From: Pseudomonas sp. GD03858
Lineage (GTDB): Bacteria > Pseudomonadota > Gammaproteobacteria > Pseudomonadales > Pseudomonadaceae
Assembly: GCF_029840925.1 (NCBI RefSeq)
Contig: NZ_JAOCDM010000007.1
Coordinates: forward strand, 31,069-95,068
Reading direction: 5' to 3'
Length of the DNA stretch: 64,000 bases
The translations under genes were made by a program, and so were the position numbers. The notes beneath the pieces are model-generated. The model worked only from the letters and a program-made list of their open reading frames with translations, was not told the DNA's origin and made no database searches. This document shows positions 44,852 to 55,900 of this stretch, in pieces (within the stretch, counting starts at the first letter, position 1; each line of letters starts with the position of its first letter).

Positions 44852-46669
44852 ATGGACATGAACTGGCACCAGGCCCTGCAAGAGAGCCTGAGCTGGCTGG
44901 CAATCGCCTCGCTGATCACCCTCGTCTGCTTCACCGCCATTGCCGTGCTGGCGGTGCGCTGTACCCGCTGGGGCGCGCAGTTCTGGCAGTTGGCCGGGCC
45001 CTACTTCAGTTGGCGGCGCAGTTGGCGCCCGGTGTTGGTCTTCGCTCTGCTGCTGGTGCTGACGCTGTTCGCGGTGCGCCTGAACGTGCTGTTCTCGTTC
45101 TGGTACAACGGCTTCTACAGCGCCCTGCAAGGCTTGGACCAGACGGCGTTCTGGTACCTGCTCGGGGTGTTCGCGGTGCTGGCGAGCATTCATGTGCTGC
45201 GCTCGCTGTTCGCCTTCTACGTGACCCAGGCCTTCAACATCCACTGGCGGGTCTGGCTCACCGAGCGCCTGACTGCCGACTGGATGCACGGCGATGCCTA
45301 CTACCGCGGGCAGTTCCTCGCCGAGCTGGTGGACAACCCCGACCAGCGCATCGAGCTGGACGTGAACGCCTTCGTCACCGGCTCCGTGTCCCTGGCGCTG
45401 GGCGCCGTGAGCGCGGTGGTGTCGCTGGTGGCGTTCACCGGCATACTCTGGGGGCTGTCGGCGCCGCTGGAGGTGGCGGGTATCGAAGTCCCACGGGCGA
45501 TGGTGTTCGCTGTCTACATCTACGTGCTGGTCGCCACCTGGATCGCCTTCCGCCTCGGGCAACCGTTGATCCGCCTGAACTTTCTCAACGAAAAACTCAC
45601 CGCCAACTTCCGCTACGCCCTGATGCGTCTGCGCGAGAACGCCGAGAACATCGCGTTCTACCAGGGCGCGCAGGTGGAGCGCGGTACCTTGCTCGGGCGC
45701 TTCTTCGCGCTGATCGGCAACGCCTGGGCGCTGGTGTTCCGGAACCTGAAGTTCAGTGGCTTCAACCTCGGGGTCAGCCAGGTAGCGGTGGTGTTTCCGT
45801 TCATTCTCCAGGCGCCGCGCTTCTTCAGTGGCGCGATCAAGCTCGGTGATGTGATGCAGACGGCCCAGGCGTTCGGCCAGGTGCAGGATTCGCTGTCGTT
45901 CTTTCGCGAGTCCTATGACACCTTCGCCCAGTACCGCGCCACCCTCGACCGTCTGACTGGCTTTCTCGATGCCAATCAGCAGGCCAGCGCGCTGCCCCGG
46001 GTGGCCAGCGTGGAACAGGCCCATGCACTGGCGATCGACGGGTTGCAGGTATTGCGTCCCGACGGCCATGCGCTGATCAAGGATCTGGCGCTGAACCTGC
46101 ACAGCGGCCAGGCGCTGTTGATCAGAGGGCCTTCGGGCAGTGGCAAGACCACCTTGCTGCGTGCCCTGGCGGGCCTGTGGCCGTATGCCGAGGGTGAAGT
46201 CCGGCGGCCATTGGGCACGCAGGCGCTGTTCCTCTCGCAACGCCCGTACCTGCCACTGGGCGACCTGCGCACCGCCATCGCCTATCCGGCGCAGGGCGAG
46301 CCAGCCGATGCCGCACGCATGCAGCAGGCCTTGCGCCAGGTCAACCTGGCGCACCTGGCCGAGCGCCTGGACGAGCCGCGCGACTGGTCGCGGATCCTGT
46401 CACTGGGCGAACAGCAGCGTCTGGCCTTCGCCCGGGTGCTATTCAATCGGCCGCAGGTGGTGTTCCTCGACGAGTCCACCTCGGCCATGGACGAAGGGCT
46501 GGAACATGCGCTGTATTCGCTGCTGCGCACGGAGCTGCCGACGACCTTGCTGGTCAGTGTCGGGCATCGCAGCACCCTGGCGGGGTTCCACTCCCATCGC
46601 CTGGAAGTGGACGGGCAGGGCGGATGGTCGCTGTTGGAGCAGCAGCCGGCGGTAGAGACACCGGCCTGA
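44852..46669 (+). CDS. SbmA/BacA- or YddA-like ABC transporter, fused permease and ATPase
   Basis: 605 residues from ATG 44852 (ATG 44858 is also possible). The N-terminal half has about six membrane segments from residue 18 to about 330 and resembles the ABC_membrane_2/SbmA-BacA domain (FWYNGFYSALQGLDQTAFWY, NPDQRIELDVNAFVTGSVSL). The C-terminal ATPase has Walker A RGPSGSGKTTLL near residue 427, signature SLGEQQRLAFARVLFNRP near 516, and Walker B VVFLDESTSAMDE near 536. Relatives take up peptides or cobalamin-like compounds; the substrate here is unknown. It is monocistronic between REP pairs. Confidence 0.87.
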   Translation: MDMNWHQALQESLSWLAIASLITLVCFTAIAVLAVRCTRWGAQFWQLAGPYFSWRRSWRPVLVFALLLVLTLFAVRLNVLFSFWYNGFYSALQGLDQTAFWYLLGVFAVLASIHVLRSLFAFYVTQAFNIHWRVWLTERLTADWMHGDAYYRGQFLAELVDNPDQRIELDVNAFVTGSVSLALGAVSAVVSLVAFTGILWGLSAPLEVAGIEVPRAMVFAVYIYVLVATWIAFRLGQPLIRLNFLNEKLTANFRYALMRLRENAENIAFYQGAQVERGTLLGRFFALIGNAWALVFRNLKFSGFNLGVSQVAVVFPFILQAPRFFSGAIKLGDVMQTAQAFGQVQDSLSFFRESYDTFAQYRATLDRLTGFLDANQQASALPRVASVEQAHALAIDGLQVLRPDGHALIKDLALNLHSGQALLIRGPSGSGKTTLLRALAGLWPYAEGEVRRPLGTQALFLSQRPYLPLGDLRTAIAYPAQGEPADAARMQQALRQVNLAHLAERLDEPRDWSRILSLGEQQRLAFARVLFNRPQVVFLDESTSAMDEGLEHALYSLLRTELPTTLLVSVGHRSTLAGFHSHRLEVDGQGGWSLLEQQPAVETPA

Positions 46670-46683
46670 CGTCGTCTTCGACG

Positions 46684-46757
46684 CTGTGGGAGCGGGTTTA
46701 CCCGCGAAGGCATCAATGAATGCACCGCCGCATTCGCGGGTGAACCCGCTCCCACAG
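46684..46757. repeat. REP pair in inverted orientation
   Basis: CTGTGGGAGCGGGTTTACCC and following bases (46684-46709) face CATTCGCGGGTGAACCCGCT and following bases (about 46731-46757). It lies between the convergent ABC and MFS genes. Confidence 0.9.
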
Positions 46758-46769
46758 GGGCGAGCTGAA

Positions 46770-47945
46770 TCATGAGCGCCGGGTCAGCCACAGCCCTGCC
46801 AGCGTGACGAACGCGAAAGCGGCTCCCACCAGAAATGTCGCCTGGTACCCCACCCAGTCCCACAGGCCACCGGCCAGCACACTGGCCGCCAGCAGCGCCA
46901 CCCCGGTCACCAGGTTGAACAGCCCGAACGCCGTCCCCCGCCGATCGGAGGGCGTGCAGTCGGCGATCAATGCGCTGAACACACCCTGGGTAAAACCCAG
47001 GTGCAGCCCCCACAGTCCCACGCCAAGTACCAGCCCGACATTACCGGGCAGCCAGGCGAGCGCCAGGTCGGCCAGCACCAGCAAGGCCAGGCCGGCCGTC
47101 AGCACGCCGCGCCGACCGATCCGGTCGGACAGCGCCCCGGCGGGGTAGGCCGACAGGGCATAGGTCAGCGACATCAGCACCAGCACCGCGGGCGCCCACA
47201 TGTCTGGAAGGCCCAGTGCCTGGCCGCGCAGTAACAAGAAGGCTTCGCTGAACCGCGCCAGGGTGAACAGCGTGGCGAGCATGAGCAGGCGCCAGTAGCG
47301 GTTGCCCAGCCGGGCCAGCTCGCGAAATGCCAAAGGTGCAGCCACTGCGCTGAGCGCAGCAGGTTTTTCGGGCTCGCGAACGCAGGCGACCAGCACGTAG
47401 AGCGCCATGAATGCCGGAACCACCGCCACCCAGAACACCGTCTGGAAATGGCTGGCCGTCAGCCACATCAACAGGATCGCCAGCAACGGCCCGAGAAAGG
47501 CGCCGACCGTGTCCAGCGCCTGGCGCAGGCCAAAGGCGGCGCCGCGCAGTTCGGCCGGGGTGATGTCGGCGATCAGCGCATCCCGTGGCGCGCCGCGAAT
47601 ACCCTTGCCCAGACGGTCGACGAAGCGCGCCGTGGTCAGCCACTCCAACCCCGGGGCCAGGGGAAATACCGGCTTGGTCAACGCAGCCAGGCCATAGCCG
47701 ATCACGGTCAGCAGCTTGCGCTTGCCCAGGCGGTCGCTGAGCGCGCCGGAGAACGCCTTGGTGATTGCCGCCGTCGCCTCGGCGATGCCCTCGATCAGGC
47801 CCACGGCCAGGACCGAGGTGCCGAGCACGCCGACCATGTACAGGGGCAGCAGGGCGTGGATCATCTCCGAGGAGATGTCCATGAGCAGCGAGACGAAGCC
47901 CAAGGCCCAGACACTGCGGGGGATGGTGGGGAGGGCACGGGTCAT
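46770..47945 (-). CDS. MFS transporter
   Basis: 391 residues with about 12 membrane segments. The start region reads MTRALPTIPRSVWALGFVSL. The loop between segments 2 and 3 carries GALSDRLGKRKLLTVIGYGL (MFS motif A-like) near residue 68, repeated in the second half as GALSDRIGRRGVLTAGLALL near 270. RFVDRLGKGIRGAPRDALIA near residue 107 is typical of a subgroup of proteobacterial MFS proteins with unknown substrate. It is probably an efflux or uptake carrier, and is divergent from cdiB by 241 bases. Confidence 0.88.
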   Translation of the reverse strand: MTRALPTIPRSVWALGFVSLLMDISSEMIHALLPLYMVGVLGTSVLAVGLIEGIAEATAAITKAFSGALSDRLGKRKLLTVIGYGLAALTKPVFPLAPGLEWLTTARFVDRLGKGIRGAPRDALIADITPAELRGAAFGLRQALDTVGAFLGPLLAILLMWLTASHFQTVFWVAVVPAFMALYVLVACVREPEKPAALSAVAAPLAFRELARLGNRYWRLLMLATLFTLARFSEAFLLLRGQALGLPDMWAPAVLVLMSLTYALSAYPAGALSDRIGRRGVLTAGLALLVLADLALAWLPGNVGLVLGVGLWGLHLGFTQGVFSALIADCTPSDRRGTAFGLFNLVTGVALLAASVLAGGLWDWVGYQATFLVGAAFAFVTLAGLWLTRRS

Positions 47946-48186
47946 GGTCGCCTCGGATCGTCGCTCGGCTTCACTTTAGACAAAGCGGGTCGAACGGCGG
48001 CGCCTTCATTACCTGATGCAGTATTTCCCTCTGCAACCCACCACCTGCGAAACGCAAACTTGGCGCTTGCATGCAAGTGGATACAAAGTTTCATGTTCGT
48101 TGGTCGGTGTTTGATTGACTGCAAGGATAGTGGCTACTTAGCATCGCGCGCGCTCCCCGCTGCCCTGCGATTTCGAAGGATCGAAC

Positions 48187-49917
48187 ATGTATCTCTCCTC
48201 TCTCGGCACCCGCTTGCGTGCCGTGCTGACAGGCCTTTGCCTGGCTGCTGCGCTGGACTCGGCGATCGCCGCGCCCTTCAACAATCCCGGCGATCAGGAC
48301 CTGATCCGCGATCGGCAGAATCGCCTGCTCGAAGAGCAGCAGCGGCGCCTGCAGGAGCTCAAGGATCTGCCCGGCGAGCGCGCCACCCCTGCGGCCCCCG
48401 AGGCCCCGACCGATAGCCGTTGCTTCCCGATCAAGGACATCGAGCTCAAGGGCGCCGACGCGCTGTCGGCCGCTGAACGTCAAAGCCTGCTCGCCCCCTA
48501 TATCGGGCAGTGCCTGGGGGTCGCCCAGCTCAATGAGCTGCTCAAGACCATTACCGATCGCTACATCCAGAAGGGCCTGGTCACCAGCCGCGCCTATCTG
48601 CCGCAACAGGACCTGTCCAGTGGCCACCTGCAGGTGCTGGTGGTCGAGGGCCGTCTCGAAGGCCTCAAGGCCGGCGAAGGCAGCAAGCTCAGCGCCCGCG
48701 AACTGGACATGGCGTTCCCTGGACGTGCGGGCGACCTGCTCGACCTGCGCGAGATCGAGCAGATGGTCGACCAGCTCAACCGGCTGCCCTCCAACCAGGC
48801 GCGCATGCAGCTGACCCCGGGCAAGGCCGTGGGCGGCAGCGAGGTGGTGGTCGCCAACGCCCCGCAAAAGCCCTGGCGAGTGGGTTTGTCGCGCAGCAAC
48901 GACGGCCAGAAAAGCACCGGCGAGCAGCAGTGGGGCAGCTCGCTGGAATGGGACAGCCCGCTGGGCCTGGCCGACCAACTGGTGCTGCGCGGCGGCCATG
49001 ACGCCATCAGCGACCACCAGAAGACCTCGCGCAATGCCGCGCTCTACTACAACCTGCCGTTTGGCTGGTGGAACCTCAGCTACAGCTACAGCCAGAGCGA
49101 ATACCGCTCCCTGGCCGAGGCGGCGGACTACAGCTTCAAGCAGAACGGCGATAGCCAGAATCATCAGTTACGGCTCGAGCGCGTGGTTCACCGCGACTCG
49201 GTCAGCAAGACCTCGCTCAACGCCGGCATGAGCTACCTGCGCACCAACAACTACATCGAAGACAGCAAGCTGAGCAACAGCAGCAACCGCCTCAGCGAAG
49301 CCCAGTTCGGCATCAACCACGGCCGGCGTATCGGCGGCGCCTTCGTCAACGTCGACCTCGGCCTGCAGGACGGCATCGGTGCCTTCGATGCCCAGCGCGA
49401 GCAGGAGCGCGACGCCTTCGGCAATCGCCTGCCCAACGCCCGCTACCGCAAGTACACCGCCACCGTCAGCTATCTGCAGCCGTTCAAGGTGCTGGGCGAG
49501 TCGCTGGTATTCAGCAGCCTGGTCACCGGCCAGCGCAGCGAAGACCGGCTGTTCAGTCCCCAGCGCATGAGCCTGGGTAGCCAGTCCTCGATCCGTGGCT
49601 ACAAGGACCAGAGCCTGAACGGCGACAGCGGCTACTACTGGCGCAACGACCTGCGCTGGAGCCGCCAGGTGGCCTGGGACTGGCTGCGGCCGGTGCTCGC
49701 TGAGTACGGCCTGGGCCTGGGCTATGACGTCGGCGCCATTCGCCACGACCGCTACAGCGGCGAGCAGCACGGGCGGGTGTCCAGTCACTCGGCCGAGCTG
49801 TTCGCCCGTGGGCGCAACCTGTCCGCCAGCGTGACCTTCGCCCATTCCCTGGAGCGCCCCGACGCGCTGACCGAGCGCGAGACGCCGGTCTACTTCCGCC
49901 TGGACTTTTTCCTTTAA
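48187..49917 (+). CDS. cdiB: CdiB, two-partner secretion outer-membrane transporter
   Basis: 576 residues. Exports CdiA across the outer membrane. The signal peptide is cleaved near residue 29 (DSAIAA). A periplasmic helix with EEQQRRLQELKDLPG follows, then POTRA domains from about residue 78 (CFPIKDIELKGADAL) to 220, and a 16-strand beta-barrel to the C-terminal phenylalanine (YFRLDFFL). GRRIGGAFVNVDLGLQDGIG and RGYKDQSLNGDSGYYWRNDL are typical of the ShlB/FhaC/HecB family. It lies 18 bases upstream of cdiA in the order cdiB-cdiA-cdiI. Confidence 0.94.
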   Translation: MYLSSLGTRLRAVLTGLCLAAALDSAIAAPFNNPGDQDLIRDRQNRLLEEQQRRLQELKDLPGERATPAAPEAPTDSRCFPIKDIELKGADALSAAERQSLLAPYIGQCLGVAQLNELLKTITDRYIQKGLVTSRAYLPQQDLSSGHLQVLVVEGRLEGLKAGEGSKLSARELDMAFPGRAGDLLDLREIEQMVDQLNRLPSNQARMQLTPGKAVGGSEVVVANAPQKPWRVGLSRSNDGQKSTGEQQWGSSLEWDSPLGLADQLVLRGGHDAISDHQKTSRNAALYYNLPFGWWNLSYSYSQSEYRSLAEAADYSFKQNGDSQNHQLRLERVVHRDSVSKTSLNAGMSYLRTNNYIEDSKLSNSSNRLSEAQFGINHGRRIGGAFVNVDLGLQDGIGAFDAQREQERDAFGNRLPNARYRKYTATVSYLQPFKVLGESLVFSSLVTGQRSEDRLFSPQRMSLGSQSSIRGYKDQSLNGDSGYYWRNDLRWSRQVAWDWLRPVLAEYGLGLGYDVGAIRHDRYSGEQHGRVSSHSAELFARGRNLSASVTFAHSLERPDALTERETPVYFRLDFFL

Positions 49918-49935
49918 CACCGCTTTCAACCCGAG

Positions 49936-52900
49936 ATGCCCGACATGGATGTTCGTCAGTTCGCCTTCCTGGCTCGCCAGCCTTCGGCTGCCCTGCAATC
50001 CCGTGAGTCCTTCTGGGGCCTGTCCAAGCGCGGACTGGCGTTCATGCTGGCCAACATGATGTTCTGGCAGCCGCTGGTGGCGATGGCCGACGGCATCGTC
50101 GTCAACGGCAGCAACACCGGCCTCGGCCAGGCCGGCAACGGCGTGCCTATCGTCAACATCGCCACGCCCAGCGACGCGGGGCTGTCGCATAACAAGTTCA
50201 GCGACTACAACGTCGGCCAGCAGGGCCTGATCCTCAACAACGCCACCGACCGCACCCAGTCCACCCAGCTGGGCGGGATCATCCTGGGCAACAGCAACCT
50301 GGGCGGGCGCTCGGCCAATGTCATCCTCAACGAGGTCAACGGCGCCAACCCCAGCCAGCTCAAGGGCTATACCGAGGTCGCGGGGCGCTCGGCGCATGTC
50401 ATCGTCGCCAACCCGTATGGCGTTACCTGCAATGGTTGCGGCTTCATCAACACGCCACGGGCGACCCTGACCACCGGCAAACCGGTGGTCGAGAACGGCC
50501 AGCTGCAGCGTTACCAGGTGGAGCAGGGCAGTGTCGCCATCGAAGGCGCGGGGCTCAACGCCAGCAACATCGACCAGTTCGAGATCATCACCCGCAGCGC
50601 CAAGATCAACGCACAGATCCAGGCCCGCCATCTGACGATGGTCACCGGCGCCAACGATGTCGATGCCCAGACCCTCAAGGCCAGCGCGCGAGCCGCCAAC
50701 CCGGCGGATGCGCCGCAGCTGGCCATCGATTCCTCGGCGCTGGGCGGCATGTACGCGGGCGCCATCACCTTGGTGGGCACCGAGGCCGGGGTCGGGGTCA
50801 AGCTCGACGGCCAGATGATCGCCAGCGGCGGCGATATCCAGCTCGACGCCAACGGCCAGCTGCGCATGGCCGACGCCACCGCCGCCAAGGGCGCGGTGGT
50901 GATCAATGCCGGCCAGCTCGATGCCCAGGGCGCGGTATACGCCGGCACGCGGCTGGAGGTGAAGACCCAGGGCGACCTGGACAACCGCAAGAACCTTGTC
51001 GCCGCCGAGCGCATCAGCCTCGACAGCGGTGGCCGCCTGACCAACCACGGCATCGTCGAAGCCGGGGTCAACGCCGACAACAGCCGCAACGGCAATGGCG
51101 ATGTGCGCCTGAGCGCGCGGCAGGTCGACAACCGTGGCCAGAGCGTGGTGGCCAGCCGCGATCTCAGTGTCACCGCCAGCCAGACCCTGGACAACCAGGG
51201 CGGCACCCTGAGCGCGCAGCGCCAGCTGACGGCCAGCGCCGACACCCTGGACAACCGCGCCAAGGGCCGCTTGCTCAGCGCCGGCCAGATCGATTTGCAG
51301 GCCGGCCAGGCGCGCAATGGCCAGGGAGGCCTGATCAAGGGAGACACGGCGGTCGATGCCCGCGTCGCCCAGCTGGACAACAGCGGCGGCGAACTTTCCA
51401 GCCAGGGCAAGGTGACCGCGCAGGTCACCCGTTTGGACAACGTGGCCGGTACCCTCACCGCCGACCAGCACCTGGCCCTGACCGCCAGCGGCGCGGTGGA
51501 CAACCGTGGTGGCCAGATCACCAGCCTGCGGACCCTCGACCTCAAGGCCGGGCAGGTGAACAACAGCGCGGCGGGGCGCATCGCCAGCAACCAGGCACTG
51601 ACCGCCAGTGTCACCGGGTTGGATCAGCGTGATGGTGGCCGGCTGACCAGCGTCAGCGAGCTGAGCCTGGACCTCGACAAGGGCCACCTGAACAACCAGG
51701 GCGGCCTGATCAACGCCCCGCGCCTGACCCTGAACAACCTCGACAGCGTGGATAACCACCAGGGCGAGATCTCCAGCGCCCAGGCCTTCGCCCTGGTGGC
51801 GCGCAGCCTGGATAACAGCCTCGGCAAGCTGCTCGGCAATCAGGGCCTGAGCGTCCACCTGGATCAGGCGCTGAACAACGCCGGCGGCCTGGTTTCCGCC
51901 AATGGCGTCAGTGTGAGCGCCGCGAGCCTGGACAACCATGACGGCACCGTCACCAGCCGCGCCGACCTCTCTCTGACCCTGGCTGGCGCGACCGACAACC
52001 AGAACGGCGAGATTTCCAGCGTCGGTGGCACCACCCTCAAGGGCGCCAGCCTGGACAACCGCAAGGGCCAGGTTACCGGCGACGGCGCGCTGAGCATCGC
52101 CCTCGGCGCCGCCCTGGACAACCGCGCCGGCACCCTCGGTTCCGCCGGCAAGGTGGACCTGGAGGCCGCCAGCCTCGACAACCGCGAGGGTGGCAACCTG
52201 GTGACCGATGCCGGCCTGGACGCCCGCATCCATGGCCTGCTGGACAACCAGCAAGGCTCGATCACGGCCAAGGGCGCCATCGACCTGCTCGCCGACAAAC
52301 TGGACAACCGCGCCGGCAAACTGCGCGCGGACCAGCAGGCGCTGCTCACCGTCGACCAGCTGGACAACCGTGACAAGGGCCTGCTGAACAGCCTCGCGGC
52401 GCTGAGCTTCAATGGCAGCGCACTGGACAACCGTGGCGGCCTGCTCAACGCCGTGGGCCCCGTGCGCCTGGACGGCACTCGCCTGGACAACAGCGGCGGG
52501 CGCATCTCCAGCCAGCGGGCGCTGGTGGCCCAGGTGACCCAGGTGGTCAACCAGAAAGGCGTACTCGTCGCCGAGGGTGACCTGACCCTGCAAGGCGCCA
52601 GCCTGGATAACCGCAAGGGCGGCCTGGTCGGCGCCAAGCACCTGCTCACCGTGCAAGTGGACGATGTCGACAACCGTGGCGGGGAACTCTCCAGTGGCGC
52701 GGGGCTGAACGTCAAAGGTACCCAGCTCGACAACAGCGACAGCGGCAAGCTGATCGCCGGCAGCGACCTCGACCTGCAGGTCGCCGAGGTGCTCAACCGC
52801 AACCAGGGCGAGCTGTCCGGCAAGGGCACGCTGAACCTGGTCGGCAAGCACCTGGACAACGGCCAGGGGCGCCTGGTCGCAGGCCATGCGCTGGACATCG

Positions 52901-55900
52901 ACCTGCAAAACGCCCTGGACAACCTGCAAGGGCTGATCAGCGCCGAAGGGCGGCTGACCGCCAAGGTCGGCAGCCTGGACAACAGCACCGGCAAGCTATC
53001 CAGTGCCGGCACCCTGAGCCTGACCAGCGCCGGCGCACTGCTCAATCGCGGCGGCTCGGTCACCACCGACGCCGGGCTGGTCATCGCCAGCCAGCGCCTG
53101 GACAACGACCAGGGTGGCGTGCTCAGCAGCAAGGGCGCGGCCAAGGTCGACACCGGTAGTTTCAATAACGGCCAGGGCGCGCGGCTGGTCAGCGGCGACC
53201 GCCTAGACCTCAGCGCAGGCCAGGTCAACAACGGCCAGGGCAGCCGGATCGCCAGCGAGCGGGCACTGGTCGCCAGCATCGGCGGGCTCGACCAGCAAGG
53301 GGGCGAGCTGTTCAGCAAAAGCGCGCTGACCCTCGACCTGAACCACGGCCAGCTCACCAACCACAAGGGCCTGATCACGGCGCCGCTGCTGGTGCTCAAG
53401 CAACTGGCCGATGTCGACAACCAGCAGGGCGAGATCTCCAGCGCCCAGGCCTTCACCTTGGCCGCGCGCAACCTGGACAACCGCAACGGCAAGCTGATCG
53501 GCCAGCAGGGCCTGACCCTGCGCGTCGAGCAGGCGCTTGACAACCTCAAAGGCCTGGTTTCGGCCAACGGCCTCGACTTGCGCAGCCGCAGCCTGGACAA
53601 CAGCCAGGGCATGCTCAGCAGCCGGGGCACGCAGCAGATCGTCGTCGATAGCGAACTGCTCAACCAGGACGGCGCACTGATCGCCGACCAACGCCTGGAC
53701 TTGCAGGCCGGTGAACTGGACAACCAGCGTGGGCTGGTGTCCGGCAAGACTGCCGTGGTGGCCAAGGTCGGCAAGCTGGACAACCGCGCCGGCCAGCTGG
53801 TCGGCGCTGACACCCTGGGCCTGACCGGCGCCAGCCTCGACAACCGTCAGGGCGGCCTGGTGAGCGCGACCCACGGCCTGCAACTGAACGTCGGCGCTGT
53901 GAGCAACAGCGGCGGCGAGCTGTCGAGCCAAGCCAACGTGACCGTCGAAGGCCAGCGCCTGGACAATAGCGGCGCAGGCAAGGTGCTGGCGGACGGCAAC
54001 CTGCGCCTGACCGTCGCCGAGGTGATCAACCGCAGCAAGGGCCTGCTGTCGGGCAAGACTGGCCTGACCCTGAGCGGTGGCAGCCTGGACAACACCAGCG
54101 GCCTGCTGCAAACCCGTCAGGCCCTGGTGGTCGATTTGCAGGGCACGCTGGACAATCGTCAGGGCCAGATCAGCGCCGAAGGCACCCTGAGCCTGGCCAG
54201 CGGCGAGCTGGACAACCGTGCCGGCAGCGTCTCCAGCGCCGGGGCGCTGACCCTCGAGCACGGCGGCGCAGTACGCAACCAGGGCGGCGAGCTGGTCACC
54301 GATGGCGCGCTCAAGCTGCGCGGCGGCCACATCGACAACAGCAGTGAAGGCGTGATCAGTGCCAAGGGCGTGGCCGAGGTGACCGCCGCCAGCCTGGACA
54401 ACAGCCAGAAGGGCCGCCTGGGCAGTGGCGCCAACCTGACCCTGAGCAGCGGCCAGCTGACCAATCGCGACGGTGGCCGCATCGCCAGCGCAGGCGCGCT
54501 CGATGCCAGTGTCACCGGCCTCGACCAGCAAGGTGGCCAGCTATTCAGCAACGGCACGCTCACCCTGGACCTCAACCATGGGCAGCTGGACAACCGCAAG
54601 GGTTTGATCAACGCACCGCTGCTGATGCTCAAGCAACTCGGCGAGGTGAACAACCAGGGCGGTGAGATTTCCTCGGCCCAGGCCTTCACCCTGGCCGCGC
54701 GCAGCCTGGACAACAGCAGCGGCAAGCTGCTGAGCAACCAGGCCCTGACCCTGCGCATCGACCAGGCGCTGAACAACATCAAGGGCCTGGTCGCCGCCGC
54801 GAGCCTCGACAGCCGCGCCGCCAGCCTGGACAACAGCGGCGGCACCCTGACCAGCCGTGGCGACCTCGACCTGCAACTGGCCGACAACCTGAACAACAGC
54901 CAGCAAGGCCTGATCAACGCCAACGGCACCCTGACCCTCGCCAGCCGCGCCATCGTCAACCAGGGTGGTTCGCTGCTGGGTGGCGCCATCGCCCTGGACC
55001 TGGGCAGCGTCAGCGGCGACCTGAACAACGACGCCGGCCTGATCAGCACCGCCGGCCCACTGACCATCCGCCACCTGCGTGACCTGAGCAACCGCGGCGG
55101 CGAGATCGCCAGCGGCCAGCGCCTGGACCTGACCGCTCGCACCCTGGACAACAGCGCCGGCAAGCTGATCGGCAATGACCAGCTGGGCGTCAATGCCCAG
55201 CGGCTGATCAACCAGGGCGGCCTGGTGTCGGGCTGGCAGGGCCTGGATGTGGAACTGGGCAGCCTGGACAACCGCTACCAAGGCACCTTGTCCAGCCGCG
55301 ACGGCGCGCTGCAGGCGCGGGTCAGTGGCGACCTGCAGAACAATGCAGGCGGCGCCCTGGTCAGCCGCAAGGCACTGAACGTGACGGCGGCCAACCTGGA
55401 CAACAGTGCCGGTGGCATTCTGTCCAGCGCCGCCGGCCAGCACCTGACCGTCACCGGCCTGTTGAACAACGCCCAGGGTGGTCTGATCGACAGCGGCGCG
55501 GCCCTGACCCTCGAGGCCATGACCCTGGGCAATGCCGCGGGCAGCATTAACGCCCAGCAGGCCATCGACCTCGATGCCACCACCCTGGACAACAGCAGCG
55601 GCAGCCTGGTCGGCAATGGCGCGGTGACGCTGAACCTGCTCGGCGCGCTGAGCAACACCAACGGCAAGCTGGCCAGTGCCGGCCCGTTGCGTCTCGACCA
55701 CGCCACCCAGGTCAGCAATCAGGGTGGCCAGATCGCCAGCCAGGGCCTGCTGACCCTGCTGGCCGGCAGCCTGGACAACAGCAACCGTGGCACCGTGGCG
55801 GCCAAGCAAGGTCTGACCCTGGCCATCGACGGCACCCTGCAGAACAACGCCGATGGCCTGATCTACAGCCAGAACGGCGACCTCGACGTCGCTGCCGCCA

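Noticed and set aside
49168..52929. 1253-codon open frame on the minus strand across cdiB/cdiA, and similar ones at 54541-58401 and 58405-61146
   Set aside because: They are antisense shadows of the repetitive high-GC cdiA sequence: the products are low-complexity Val/Ala/Gln/Leu runs with no family motif, while the plus strand gives a textbook CdiA.
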